64,000 bases of DNA from Actinostola sp. cb2023 (GCA_033675265.1 JAUJYZ010000718.1:30001-94000), one strand, 5' to 3'. Shown: positions 33,235 to 49,333, counted from the stretch's first letter. Numbers and translations: made by a program. The notes: generated by a model not told the origin, from the letters alone.

Positions 33235-36200
33235 GTGAGAGATATTGCGTTGGAAATCGCATTTTGAATGCTGATTTTCCTCGTTTTCTTTTCAACAACA
33301 CGCGTAGGATGTTTTAAAAAAACCGGAAATCCACTGTTGAAAGATTCCAGATTCCAAGAGGCCTTCGTTTTGGCTCTGTGTGTACATTTCGTTTATTATA
33401 TGTAAGATGTCATTTGTACATTCCCTTGTTGTAAACGAATGTTTGTCTCGTACAATATTGTTATAACTTGTATGTACAAACAGATCTTTGTCACACGACA
33501 TTCAATCAACCCATACACATGTATGACTTTGTCGAAATTGCCTGTATTATTCTCTAGGATTTTCGTGATCATTTTAATCATCTTTCCTCCTCCCAGATTC
33601 ATTTCATTCAATTCGGTAATTTTCATTCGCCCATTTTAACACTGTATAAATGTCTACGATCCTGTTAAGATGGATTTTGTTATATTTTTCTCTCACTTGA
33701 GTATATTTGATATTTTCACGTACTGTGTAGTTTTCTTACTGTAGTTTTCTTTACAATCTTGAGTCTTGAGATTGTTTTGTCTTGGCGAAGATGTTGACAC
33801 ATTTATACGTACCCTAAAAATACTTCTAGATTTTTTTATATATTTTATGATATGCATAGATATGGTAGCACAAAGATAACCGTCTGTTCAACATGTCTGT
33901 TCATATAAAATAATAATAAAAATAATTATTACAGTTAAAGTTAAAATAAAAATAAGAAGAATTTCGTGTTTGAGCTGCTTTGCATGTCAAGGGGACTACA
34001 TGTAATAAAAATAAGTGATTGATCATGCAATCAATAACAGTACAATTAAAAGTTCTACACAGTTCTAGACTTTGTGTCTAGTGTATGTTCAATAAGTTGC
34101 CAATTAATACAATGAAATATTCACAGACTTCAGTGGGATATTTTGATACGCCTGCATCAAAGTTCATCTTCACAGACTGTTAGTATTATACTTGAGTTAA
34201 TGGGATTAAATTTCAAAACAGCACAGTACTACATGTACAAACAACAGAAAAACTAGACTACAGACGTGTATGTAATTCCACAGTATTTAGAGTCTTTGGG
34301 GAAGGACAAATGGCATTATGTTACCATTTTTTGCACCCATTATCATGCATGAATAGGTCTAGGACTGACAATACTTCCCTTGTTTGTTTTAATTGCCTCA
34401 ATGGCAGTATTTGTATGAGGTTGTCATAACAGAGAACAATTATCATACATGTATTTAGCCCATTTGATATGTAAAACTCCCTTCAATACTTTATAATTTG
34501 TGTTATCGTAAGAGGTTTAAAATCGACCAAGATGTTTTTCCTCTTTACCAATAACCCTCGCACCATGTAGGATTCATATTGTTTTGTGTATTGGGTAACA
34601 CTGACATTCCTTTGCTTTGCTGCTGCTAGTTGCAGCATAATCCATTGTAAACTTGCCCAAAGGATCAAATTCTTGGAATTCATGAATATAATCTCTAGTA
34701 TCTAATCATATCATCTCACTAGGAATCTCACTGATAACTAATGAGCAATATATATCTTCAATAATAATATTAACATTGTTATTTAAAAAATTCCATTGAA
34801 GTATATTCTATCAAGCACCCTTTTCTCTGAGGTATTTAGAATATATAACACGTAATATTCTTCGGGAATTATCATTTCATTAACTCTTTTTGCCAACCAA
34901 TATATATTATTAATGAACTTTAATGCATTTATAAGATCTGCTTCATGGTAGGCCATGACCTTGGCAGGTCACCAAAACCCACTGTTCAAACCAATATCAA
35001 ACTATATTTTATTTTAAGCTATGTGTTCTTTTATGCCCTGAGTGTGGCTTAGTATCATTACAACTTAAACTGTCAGACAATTATGTTAAAAAAGGGTTCT
35101 GTGACAAGAAAACTAGTTGTTGAATGATGTAAGTTTTTTTTAGCATTTATGTGTTTATACATGTACGTGTATCTTGAAACTTGAATAACGCATTAAAGGC
35201 AAAGTCATATATCATTCCTTTTAAAGTATTTTTAATTAATCTGTCATTAGACTATGATAATGTTCATAATGTAATATTGTAATTTGAACCATCACCATAG
35301 CAACTAAAATCATTTCAACCATTTGGTGATGGGTGCTGAATATTGCATCATACAGTATCCCACAGAAACACATTATAAATATTAGTAATATGCTATAGGT
35401 ACATTCCACACAAGGAGTCGTTAAAGATGAACATTTTCAAATCAATTTATATTTATATGGAAATATAATTGGTGAATTGTGATTGGTCACTTTATGGTTC
35501 ATAACTTCCCATATGGGACCTACAAAATTACAAGAAAAGAAATCAAGCCACATAATGAACATCTTATTAACCTCATATGATGCTCAGTCCACTACCATAA
35601 GTTATGGATCTTCTTCTTTTTTTTGTATTTTTTTTGTATTATTATTTTTCGCTATGTAATGCCACATGAGCATTGTAAATTCAGTTTTTTGATTTATTGT
35701 TATGATTTTGTTATAAATTCGCTTAACTAAACATCTCTGACCATAACTAGCCTACTCGACACAATCCTTTCTGACAGTCAGTGTTAATCCTAGTTGTACA
35801 AACTTTGTGATGACAGCATTTCACTGTTTGTTTAAACAGGTTGACACAGATGCTTGCGTTAGTGTTTGCAATATATTTCAATGTGTTTAAATACATAGTA
35901 GTACTTGGATATAGAAAACCTTTTTAGAAATTACATGTTTAATGTCTGATAACCCAATCTCGCTGGGAGATGAACAAGAATTCAAGTTAACAGGAGTTTG
36001 AGTTATTGGGGGGTATAATTAGTGAGGTAGAGTTGAGAACATCAAGGGACAATTTGGAATGCGATTTAGCGGGAACTCAGAGTTGAAGGGTTTTTTTTCA
36101 GTTAGCATGGAATTGTATTTATTATCATGAATAATCCTAATCACAAAGTATAGTCTCGTAAATAAATTTAAAATGAACAAGTTAGGCAGTGAACTTCTCG

Positions 36201-36594
36201 TGCTTGAGGAGTTAATTACCGATGCTAATTATTATTTTTTACTTTTATGACAATATTTTGAGTAAATTAAATGAATGAATGAATAAATGGATAACTAAAT
36301 TTGATGAATAAAAAAAGAATGGATAAATGAATGAAAGGACACATGAGAAACATTTTGAATCAATGAGAGAGAAGAAGGAAGATAAAAAATAGATAACATT
36401 TTTCCTTGTGTGTTTCCATGGTAACAGTGTATTTTATTTATTGTTTACAGAGAAACAGAAGGCAGAGGGTTTGAAAATTCACAAAGCACCTGAGGTACAG
36501 TGTAAGCAAGACATACATGTACATGTAGCTACATGTAGTAAACGATTTGATTATTATGAATTAGACATTTTTAGAAAAGAAATTAATCATCATC

Positions 36595-36640
<46 letters not shown>

Positions 36641-39600
36641 CCCCACCTCCCCCCACTGCCTTCCAAATACTCACTAGCCAAAACTGAATCTTACAAAAAT
36701 ACCCATTCAGGTCAACAAAACTAGACCTCACATAATACTCATTAATAAAATACCAGGTATTTTTCGTATCTGAAACTCACTACCCAAAAAATGCTGCATG
36801 TGGACAAATTTCAGAACCCAAAAATTTTGAACATGCAATTCCCTGGGGAGGGGGGGGGGGATGATGCATGCACTCCCCTGTGTAAGGGGCAGGATGATTG
36901 CTGTCTCTTTTAGGGGTGTAAATTACAGTTTTTGGTATCCCTTAGGGTGTTCACGATGTAACAGCAATATACATGTATGTTTAGGGTTGCACGCGAAGAA
37001 ATATAAAATGCCGTCATACTGTGTTCACTGTTGGTGGTGTCATTAAAGTGACTGCAGTTCTAATTCGCTGATTTGTCGGTCTGTTTTAGAATGGTCTCTT
37101 TTAGGGGTCAAATACAGCATATGCCATGCCCAGATTGGTCACCTTTAGGGGTTTCATTCAAATTTTCCGACAATCATTCCCGCCCTTTCACATAGAAGTC
37201 AAGGTGGTGCATTGCACATTGTACCTCACTGTCACTTTTTAACTTGAGACCATTTTCCATGCAACTACAGTCAAGCCTCTATTAGCGGTCACACTTGGGA
37301 AATAGCCAACCGCTTAATAGAGGTGACTGCTTAATAAAGGTCAAGTTTACAGTAAGTATGGGGGCCGATTTCTGGGAATTTGAGTGAAAGTGACCACTTA
37401 ATAGAGGGTGACTGCCAGAGGGCCACTTAATAGAGGTTTGACTGAATAGGGGTATCGAATGGTCAAGGCACGACTTTGTGAGCCCCCGAGACAAGGCATA
37501 TCTTTGCAAGCCCAAGAAGCTTTTTCACCAATTTCCTTTGATTTCAAAATTAAAGCAAAAACGAGACTTCGAGACCCGTGAAATTTGACCGAAATTTTGT
37601 GAGACTTTTTTGCTGGAACCATTCGACACCCCCAACTATGTTTGGGTATAGGGTTTGAAAACCTGACCCTGTTTAGGACAAAAAAATCTGAAATACCTAC
37701 CCTGTCTAGGACAACACCCTCTATTTTAGGAGGACCCTGTTTAGGACAAAGGACAAAATACACACAATTCTAACACGTTTTATGTTGATTGATGACCTAC
37801 TAAAGACCAGCAAATCTCGGATCTCAGATATATGGCTAAATACCGGATAAACCCGTATTTAATGACGGATAAAACCATATTAATTTTAACGACGACAATC
37901 GTGCATTACCATACCCTGTTTAGGACAGACTCACATAAATTTATATACCCTGTTCAGGACAGAGAGGCCAAAAACCATACCCTGTCCAGTAGTGGCACAT
38001 CCCCGTATAGCCCATATATGGGAGTACCCCACCCCCAGGGAATTGATTTGCAATAGAATACATGTAAACATAATAATAATAATAATATAATAATGGCTGA
38101 TTTCACATGCACTTTTTAACCGATGGAGGACTTTTTCAGACTGCATTTGAAAAGCACCCATGGTAGCCGAGCAGCTTACAATCATGAGTTAGTACAATGT
38201 ATGTTAGTACATGCATTTCTTGCTTCAATGGAAGTCAATTGAAGGATTCCATGCAAGAACACAATCATGTACATTGAAAGCAATCTCTGATCAAAATTTA
38301 AATTCTCCTTGAGGATCTTTGAATTTCAAAGGAGAATTTGAATTTTGATCACAAGTGAATTACACTGTTCTTACACAGACCCCTTTCTAGTGACTTTCAT
38401 GTTGATGGTCAAACAGTACTAATGCATGCTTGTGCCGACAGGTTGAGGTTCTAGACAGTACAAGCATGAGGATATCCTGGTCAGCTCACGTCAGTAACAA
38501 TGGTCACCTATCAGACTGTAAATTTGAACTCCAAATGGCTGCTAAGAGTGCAAATTATAGCAACATTTATAGGTTAGTCAGTGCTAAGGCCCGCTGTGTA
38601 CATTGTATATTTTTAATATTTTTATTTATAATGATCTGAAAATTGAACCTGAAAAACCCTTCGGGGAGTCTAGTTCAATAAAGTATATGTATGTACAGTG
38701 TATGTGTATTAAGTAGCGATCCGCGTAAGAACTAAAGCGAAAACAATAGACCCGCGGCTATGGAGGACGTTAAAGAGGTGCGGTCGTAAATGTGTCTATC
38801 CAATTATAATGAACGATCTCATTGGAGAACTCCTCGTTAGCGCGAAATTCAAACAGTATATGTAACTTTACTTCGTTGATAGTACGATTACACAGCTGAA
38901 ACTCATACAATTTGTCACATTTATCATAAACATTCACATGGTACATTTCGAACAAAATCGTATGTGAGGAACTAAACATTTTATGTTACAATGCGTTCTG
39001 TTTGGGAGTCTCTGTTATTTATCTCATTGTCGTTGACAGATATGTCCCATTCACCTCAATGCTATTGGATGAAATTTGGCGAGAGTGAAGTCCGCCGGAG
39101 CGCCAAAAACAAAACAATAACAAAATACACTTTCAATGTCCTAAAACTTGTAAAATCTCAAAAAAAATCTGAAAATAGTTCATCATCCGCAACGATGTTC
39201 AAGTCATCATAGTAATAATCTCCTGTGTCAGTGTCATCGGTCTCTAGGTCGATTCCTCCTTTCACAAGTTCAGGAAAAGTCTTTGTTAGAAAGAGGACTT
39301 CCATCACATCTAGTCTAATTCAATTCCCCGAGCGCATATCACTCTTAGGGAAGGATAAGAACAAAGACATGCAATGGTAAGAACGCTGAACTGGGTGTTA
39401 GATGAAATATTGATTCTTGTGAGGCGTCGAAGAGAGTCATTCGCTTTGTAAATTGAACGGTTCAGCGATCTCCACAGGTAGCCCAATAATAATTATAATA
39501 ATTATTTGTCAGAGAAGGGCTAATTTTAAAATGGCTATAACTCGCTCAATTCTCGTTCAAATCGCTTCAAATCTTCACAGACAATAAAGGAATAATAGAA

Positions 39601-42600
39601 GAAGATACACAGGACTTTATACAGGATTTCATTTTCATTTTATTATTTTATTGATTTTATTGACATTATCCACATAGCTTGGGCTACCTAGCTGTGCGAT
39701 CTCGCCACAGCTTTCAATGTTCAATTCTCGTAGATGTTTTGCTGCTTTCCTGGTCTTGTTCTTTGACCAGTTTGCATCCTCATCTGATAGAAACAGCCGT
39801 GATTCTTCACGTGAACACAAGCAAAGTTGATCGGCGTTCACCGCGCCATGCTTCCATTCGTCGTGTCGCGAACAGCAACAGAGCGCGGAAAAGGGCATTC
39901 CATTCGATTGGAATACCTCATGCACATTCACTCTAACTTTCCTTATCTTGTAAGTTACTTTTTTGCGTTTGATTTCGGCTTTTCAGGTTCCTTTACATTG
40001 GCTTATTCAATGGCCTCAACTTGTTGACACGACATCGATGACTTGAAATTGGAGACGAGAGTCAGAATTTCGTGACGCTCACATACGAATTGTTCCCGAA
40101 GCCAATGAAACAATCGGAGAACGATTACTACTTCCATATACGGAGTTTCGTGTATGGAAACGAAGTATATCGTAGAAAAATCGGAGTTTCAAAGACTTTA
40201 ACCAATCAGTTCGCTGGATTTTAATAACTTAATCCCTTTACGATTTCTTTGCATAAGACATTCCTAAAGTTCCATAGCCGTTCGTGCTTTCGTTCTTACG
40301 CGGATCGCTACTTAATTGAGGGTCCCCAATAGGTGCTTGCATCCTGCTAGTACATGTATCCTGATGTTTTTATCAATCCCACTTTCAGAATTTTTTTAAT
40401 CTCAAAACCCAATCCCAATACATATGGACAGTATATAGGATAGGAATTCCTTGCTGGCATAGATCTACTGGTATCATTGCATTCCTAAACAAATGTGTCT
40501 GAATGCACCAGAGCCATCTTTTTGGGACTGAATTACATGTACAGTATGCGCCAAAGCCACATTGCTACTATTGTCTTCTAGGGGTATCGAATGGTCACTT
40601 GAGGTGGGACTTTGCGAGACTCCGAGACAAGGCATAATTTTTGTGAGCCCGATACACCTTTTCACCGATTTCCTTTGTTTTCAAAATTCGAGAATCTGAG
40701 ACGGCTTTTTGTGAGAAAAAAACACACGAGACTTCGAGATCCGCAAAATTTGACCAAGACTTTTTGCGGGGACCATTCGACACCCCTTCTTCTTGCAGCT
40801 TGCTTAAGTGCTATTTTCATTGATCTCTTACAGTGGGACGTCTACAGAGCATAAGAAAAGTGATCTTAAACCAGGAACATCTTACAGATTCAGGTAACAT
40901 ATAATAATAATAATAATATTATAATAATAATAATAAATAATAAGGTATATATTTTAGAGTGCTGCGCTGTTTCCCGATGTTCAAAAGCACTGTACAATAA
41001 TTATCAGAAAATAAAATACAAAATATCTATACACATGTATCTATATGTCATAATTAATATAATATACAGTACATATGCAACTCTAAATTATATCAACTCG
41101 AATTAAAAACATGTCTGCTTAAAAAAAGATGTGTATATGTTTCTGTATTTGTTAGGCTAGCTGTCAATCAATCAATCAATCAATCAACTTTATTTAAACA
41201 CAGTAAATATCAGTAAAAATTATACAATATGAATATCAATATAAATATCACTACTGGTTTACATGTTTGCCATGTGAGAGTCCGAATGAGAGTATAAGTT
41301 ATCAATAGTTCTTTATGTAGGTCATTCCACAAGAATGTACCACTATAACTAAACTACGTTTTAGGTAGTCAGTTCGTGGTTTAGGAAGGTTTAGTTTTGT
41401 GTACAAATAGCGATCTTAAACAGTCATGTTAGCTACCATAAAACAACTGTCTTGTGATAAATGTACACTTTGTACATTAAGATAACATCTGTGCCAGATT
41501 AATGAAAGGTCAACCATTTCCTTAAGCTCTGTACTTAAAACTGTGCTGCTTTTGGTATAGTTGCATCATTATACTGTAACTAATCGTGAGCCTTGAAACT
41601 TGATATATCATGAGTTGTTAACTTAAGGATAACTTTCACCTTGGCTTGTTTGGTACTGTTTGTGTGATGTAGGTAGGGTTGTAAGTGAATCAGTCTTGTG
41701 TGAGATGAAAGTTCATATAACATATGGTCTTTAATGGAGAATTTCCCTCACCACTCGAATGTGATCAAACAAAGCTCTCATGATTCAAGTATTGTATTTC
41801 AATGGCACCTTGTTTCAATGAAAGAGCAGATTTTGTCTGTTGTAGTTTTGCCGTGTAGCAGTTGTAGCTAGCTACCCATTCGTTGACTGTAAAACTGTCT
41901 ACATGTATGTATAAATCCACCAACTCCTGAGAATGTTTATGTCGACTACATAATCTGTAAATGATGGTTACTTGTAATTATGCTGTTTCTTTAACATTCA
42001 TAATTTGTTCTAAAGTCTCATTAATGCTTGACAATGTAATGTCACAAACTATAATCGCTGGTTTTAATAAACTGCTTATTAAAAGTCACTCTTATCAATA
42101 TTCTTTATTATTCCCAATATATTGCTTCATAACCTGGCATAAATTCAAAATAAAGAAACAGTAAACAATACAGGGAACTACAGTTTTTTGCCATTCTCGA
42201 AACCAGATCCTTCTCAGCTTTCTAGCGAAAAATGGAAGGCTCTGGTAAGAGACAAACTGGAAGACCCAGATTCTAGGTCGTCAGATATGCGCATGCTCAA
42301 TATTTTCTAACTACCGGTGACAAAATGGCGGACTTCAGCGAAGAAGTTCTTGCCAATGCTCTAACAAAACTTCATCTACATTTCAGTTAAGTTAGAAAAT
42401 ATTGAGCATGCACATATCTGACGACCTAGAATCTGGGTCTTCCAGTTTGTCTCTTACCAGAGCCTACGATTTTTCGTAAGAAAGCTGAGAAGGGTCTGGG
42501 TATGAGAATGAGTTTTTTTGGCAAGAATTAGAGAGGGTGCAACTACTTCAAAATCATGCGACAATCCTTTCATATACATTGTATTCCATATGCTGCATTG

Positions 42601-44123
42601 ACAGGAACCTTTTTGAGAATCAGCATATTTGTTAGTTTTAGGTTTATAGTGATGTAGGACAATTTTAAACAATATTTTCTTTAAATATCGAATCCAATTA
42701 GGCAGTAAATTATAATAGAATGTCTGCTTGAAAACAATCACACATCACTCAATTCATAGAACACACTGTGAAAATATGCAAATTTACATAAATACAGTAT
42801 GTACATTGATTTATTTCTCCTTTGTTGAGAATTCAGGTTTTTTCTAGTACAATCAAATAAAAAAACAAACCATACAAATCATGTTTGTATAGGTATTTAT
42901 AAGTAGGTACATATTTTTGAAGCAATTGCATATAATTTCTTTTTAATTCTGAAAAGTCACCTAGGCCATTTCCATGGCCACCCCTTCGATTGTGAAAAAG
43001 CATCGAGACTAGTTACTGACATGCATTTTTTTCTTTTAAAGAAATGTAGTTTAGATAATTTTAAGATAAATAATAAACCCACAAAGGGTTAAAAATAACA
43101 GCCGGTCAACAGAGAATTCCCGGCCAAAATTGTCACTTGTCCGGGCCAAACATTTCACTGGGCAGTGATTTTGACCAGTTAATAAATACGCTTGACTGTT
43201 CATGTTAATGATTTGTCCGGCAACTGGCCAGCCGTTATTTTAAGCCCTGCAATAGACTAATTTAATTCTATCTATTAGGCTTTGTGCTGTGAAAGACAAA
43301 ATCAGAGGAGACTACTCCCCCGAGGCTCATACGCAAACACCCAGCACAGCCCCAGACACTCCCTCGTCCCCATACCTTGCAAACAAGACAAAAACAAGTT
43401 TTCTTATCAAATGGAATGTAAGTATCAAATAATCAAAGAGGTGCATCATCAGGCGTGGCGACCAGCCCATAAAATCATATGCCAAAAATTTGTAAATGTA
43501 GCTTAATATTGTGTGGCTATTGGCCATTTCGGAGTTGATGTTGGAAAGGAATTGTGGGGCTGTTTTGAGGGACGCCATTGCTGTCTATTTACTGTAAAAC
43601 ACGAGGAAACGACTGGGAAACATAATTATTGTGTGCCAAGCTCATTTACTTCATACTTAGTTTGCTATTCAAACTTGAACATAAGGCGCCCCTCAAAACA
43701 GTCCCACAGTGCCCTGCAAACATCAACTCTGAAATGGATATTAGTCGATGTGACATTCACTAATTTAATAATATAATACAATGCATTAATTCATCCCATT
43801 CATTCATTCATTGGCTGTATTGATGGATGGATGAATTTGTTGAATGATCAATTGATTGTAATGCAATTTGCAATGTAAATTTTAGAATGGAATGGAAAAG
43901 GAATGGAGTGAACGAATGAACATTTTAAAGAGAGCCAAATGAATGAATGAATGAAAGGACAGTCACATCACAAGAATACACAAAGGAAATGAACAGTAGA
44001 TGATGACTGATGATGACAGTAGACACTGTCGAAACATGTATAAACATAATCTCAAAAGTGTTGTTATTTCTCTGAAACAGTAGATGATGAATCAATCAAG
44101 CAATCATTCAACTGATCAAACAG

Positions 44124-44171
<48 letters not shown>

Positions 44172-47100
44172 CAGTAGTCAGTCAGTCAATCAATCAGCCA
44201 ATCAACCAGTAGTCAGTCAGTCAATCAATCAGCCAATCAATCAAGCAATCAATCAATTAATCAATCAGCCAATCAATCAATCAGTCATTAAATTGATCAA
44301 ACAGACAAACAATCAATCAATCAACGAGTCAGTCAGTCAATCAATCAGCCAATCAATCAAGCAATCATTCAAGTAATCAATCAGCCAACAATCAATCAAG
44401 CAATCAATCAACTGATCAAACAGGCAATCAATCAATCAACCAATCAATCAATCAATCATTAAACTGATCAAACAGCCAATCAATCAATCAACCAGTCAGT
44501 CAGTCAATCAATCAATCAGTCAGTCAATCAATCAGCCAATCAACCAGTCAGTCAGTCAATCAATCAAGCAATCATTCAACTGATCAAACAGGCAATCAAT
44601 CAATCAATCAATCAATCAACCAGTCAGTCAGTCAATCAATCAGCCAATCAATCAAGCAATCATTCAAGTAATCAATCAAGCAATCAATCAAGCAATCAAT
44701 CAAGCAATCATTCATTCAACTGATCAAACAGGCAATCAATCAATCAGCCAGTCAATCAACCAGTCAATCAATCAATCAGCCAATCAATCAAGCAATCATT
44801 AAACTGATCAAACAGCCAATCAATCAACCAGTCAGTCAATCAGTCAATCAATCAATCAGTCAGTCAGTCAATCAATCAGCCAATCAATCAGTCAGTCAGT
44901 CAGTCAATCAATCAATCAGCCAATCAATCAAACAATCATTAAACTGATCAAACAGCCAATCAATCAATCAATCAACCAGTCAGTCAGTCAATCAATCAAT
45001 CAGTCAGTCAATCAATCAGCCAGTCAATCAATCAAACAGCCAATCAATCAATCAACCAGTCAGTCAATCAGTCAATCAATCAATCAGTCAGTCAATCAAT
45101 CAGCCAATCAATCAATCAGTCAGTCAGTCAGTCAATCAATCAATCAGCCAATCAATCAAACAATCATTAAACTGATCAAACAGCCAATCAATCAATCAAT
45201 CAACCAGTCAGTCAGTCAGTCAGTCAATCAATCAATCAGTCAGTCAATCAATCAGCCAATCAATCAAGCAATCATTCAATTAATCAATCAGCCAATCAAT
45301 CAATCAATCATTCAATCATTCAATTAATCAATCATTCAACCAGTCAGTCAATGAATACCCTGGTCCCAGAGGCACTGACATACTCTCTCTACCATAACGC
45401 CTCTTCGAAGCTCTAAACTATGGTAGAGAGAGAGAGAGTATGTCTGTGCCTCTGGGACCACAGTAGTCAATCAATCAATCAGCCAATCGATCAGTCAGTC
45501 AATCAATCAATCAATCATTCAGCCAATCAATCAATCAGTCAATCAATCAGTCAATCAATCAGTCAATCAATCAGTCAATCAATCAGTGAGCAAATCAATC
45601 AATCAACCAGTCAATCAGCCAATCAACCAGTCAGTCAGTCTATCAGTCTATCAATCATATAATTCAGCAATCCATTTGTGTTCACTAGGCTCCATGTGAC
45701 AATGGATCAGCCATCAAGGCGTACATACTAGAATGGGACAAAGGTGAAGGGAATGGAAAGTACCATGAAATCTACAATGGTAACCAGCGACAACATAAGG
45801 TCACCCACAAACTACAACCAGGCACCAAGTGTGTGTTTAGAGTGAAGGCTAGCAATGAAATAGGCGCAAGGTATGAACAATGTTGTTGTACATCATTTTA
45901 TTAGTAGTTAGTAATCCTTAATTAAACACACGACCACGTGAGCCTTGCACTGTGTCTGAAAAGATCATTTAAAAATATATGTTATTGAATAATGGAGTCA
46001 ATCTATAAGCCTCCTCCACAGACACAGGAATCCCAGACCCAAAGGAGCCCAAAAATTTGAACAGGCAGTTGTAATGACAACATTTTTTGTAACGGTTAAC
46101 ACACAGGTCCATTTTCTACTGCGAATATCACCCTCCCACACCCCCTTCCGTCCTCACATGAATATGAAACTTTACTGGTGTTTAGACATTACATTTAATA
46201 TCAAAACCAATGTTTTTGTTTTGTAGTGAGTTCAGTAAAGATTTATCTACCTTCACGAGTGCTGGAGTACCAGAGGCGCCTGACACACCCACCCTGGACA
46301 GGTCAGGGCCTAGTTATCTAGCAGTATCGTGGAATAAACCTGAGTGTAATGGAGGTAAGAGTACTTAGTGCTTATTTATGTGCCATGTTGTGCATGATCT
46401 GCGATGACGATATCTTTAGGTTATTTCTGTGCCATATCCTGTTTTATTCTTTTAATCGAACGACAAAGTTATTCTGCATTTAGAATGACGTCACATAGTT
46501 TATTGTTAGCATTAAAACATTGTTAATTATTTCAGCTGAAATCAGCGAATACTTGGTAGAAATGGAAGACACAACAAAGGTAAGCTAACCTATACATGAA
46601 AGTTACAATTTAACAAGTGTTCCTATTTATGCCTTCTGTCTGCCTGTCTGTTCAGTCTGTCTGTCTGTCTAATGTATGCATGGCAACTATACCATACAGT
46701 ATATATTAATAAGCGAGTACACAAGTATGGGCTGCGTCGGTGTATAATGATAAATGGAAACTGGCAAGTACACTAGTATGGGCTGCATCGGTGTATAATG
46801 ATAAATTCAATGGTTAAAAGCAATCTATAACACCATAAAAAGAGTACTTAACTTTGCTAAACTTTTACTTATTTATAACGTCAGTAAAGTTAAGGTGTTA
46901 TAGATTTCTTTTAACCATTGTATTTGTCTGTCTGTCTGTCTTCCTGTTTATCTCTCTGCCTGTGTGCCTGTCTATTTGTCTGTCTGTCTAACTGTTTATC
47001 TCTCTGCCTGTGTGCCTGTCTATTTGTCTGTCTGTCTAACTGTTTATCTCTCTGCCTGTGTGCCTGTCTATTTGTCTGTCTGTCTAACTGTGTATCTCTC

Positions 47101-48694
47101 TGCCTGTGTGCCTGTCTATTTGTCTGTCTGTCTAACTGTTTATCTCTCTGCCTGTGTGCCTGTCTATTTGTCTGTCTGTCTTCCTGTTTATCTCTCTGCC
47201 TGTGTGCCTGTCTATTTGTCTGTCTGTCTAACTGTTTATCTCTCTGCCTGTGTGCCTGTCTATTTGTCTGTCTGTCTTCCTGTTTATCTCTCTGCCTGTG
47301 TGCCTGTCTATTTGTCTGTCTGTCTAACTGTTTATCTCTCTGCCTGTGTGTCTGTTTCTGTGTAACTTCTAGTTACATGTTGTTATTCTGTTTTTATTGA
47401 AAGGCGTACGGTTTTCTGGTGGCTTACCGAGGATCAGAACAGCGGTGGAAGAACGAGAAATTGAATAGAAACACAACTTATAAATTTAGGGTGAGCTTGC
47501 GTTAAGACACACTACAAACACTTTATTGCCATCACCATCACTACCATCGTAATCGTTAGCATCATCGTTACCACAAACATCGCCATTATCATCGTTGGCA
47601 ACCACAATCATCATCACCACCGGTTGACAGTAACCTCAACACTTCCAACACCGCCATATCCATAATTATCATCATCATCATCACCACCATCAGTCATCAC
47701 CATCACCATCATCACCATTGACAACAGCAGCTAAATCCTTAAAGCCAACACTTTCAACATCGCCATATCCATAATTATTATCATGATCATCACCACCATC
47801 AGTCATCACCATCACCACCATTGACAACAGCAGCTTAATCCTTAACGCCAACACTTTCAACATCGCCGATATCCATAATTATCATCATCATCATCATGAT
47901 ATCGTTATCATTACTATCAAATCCAACATTACCCCTACTGACCTATTTGTATATCTGTAATGTTGTAGGTGTCTGCTATTAACAGTCAGGGGAACAGTAA
48001 ATGGAGTGAGATAGCAATGTTTACCACAACACCTGAGAGACCAGGTACACGATTAATATCAATCCTCATGTTCCAGGCCCTCCCGGTCAATATACCACAG
48101 GAAACCCAGAGAAGAGAAAAGAGAGGGACGCATGCCAATAAGGCTATCCTATGGATATCTGGGTCCTAAGTCAGTATCACAGAGTTTTAATGAAGCTAGG
48201 CCCATCATAGAATAGAGAGTAGCGACCTCTCTAAAACCAACTCTCTAATGCGACCTCTCTGTAAATTTCCGACCCTTGATTTCATAGTCAAACACTTATG
48301 ACCTCTTATGAGCGACCACCTCCAATAAGCGACCATCAACTACCTGATAACAAGGAAGGGTGGTCGCTCACGAGAGGTTCGGCAGTGTATTTGGGTGCAT
48401 TCCCTAGTTTGTTCGAAGTGATTACCGCTTCAATGTATTCAAAAACTGTAAACAAATTCAACTCAACTCTCATTGTCAGGTCGACCTTCACCTCCAACGC
48501 TACAAGGCAAATCCAAAGTAACTTCGTTCACCTTAGTCTGGGGTAAGTGATCGTTCGCGCTACGCGTTTACCGTCACGTTCATATTATGCCTGCTAAAGT
48601 AGCAAATAGAATACCGTAATTCCTCTATTAAGCCCCCTCCTTCCAATAAACCCCCCTTTTTGAAGCACGATTTTTATTAAGCCCCCTTCCTCTT

Positions 48695-48742
<48 letters not shown>

Positions 48743-49223
48743 CCCCCTTCTCCCAAAGGTACCATAGTACGTAATGTGATGATATACCGTACGTAATGTG
48801 ACATACAACAGTACGGTATGTACATGTACAATATCTCTAATATTACCATATTCACTTACCATGTACAGTATTTATTATTTACAATAAAGTGATTAATAAT
48901 GGTACCCGTGACCATAATTGGTGTAACCTACATCTCCGGTTTTCCGCGAAATTTAATAAGCCCTAGTATTTTTTTTTCAATATTATTTTCTTATTTATTT
49001 TTCTATATCTTTAATATATCTTCAATTTATAGTATTTTATTATTATTTTTTTTTTTAATTTTATTTTTTATAATCCACTAGTTCTTATTGTAAAGCGCAT
49101 CGAGGTTCCAGGATGCGCTATATAAATACTCTATTATTATAATTATATTTTCATTATTATTTTTATTCTGTAAAGCGCATTAGATCATATTTACATGTAA
49201 TTTTTGCGCTATATAAGTATTAA

Positions 49224-49279
<56 letters not shown>

Positions 49280-49289
49280 GCCCCCTCCC

Positions 49290-49333
<44 letters not shown>

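Noticed and set aside
46918..47400. 160-codon Cys/Leu-rich frame with a 16-residue period
   Set aside because: It follows from the 48-bp minisatellite in FNDC3 intron 8. It ends at a TGA before exon 9 and is not in the spliced message.
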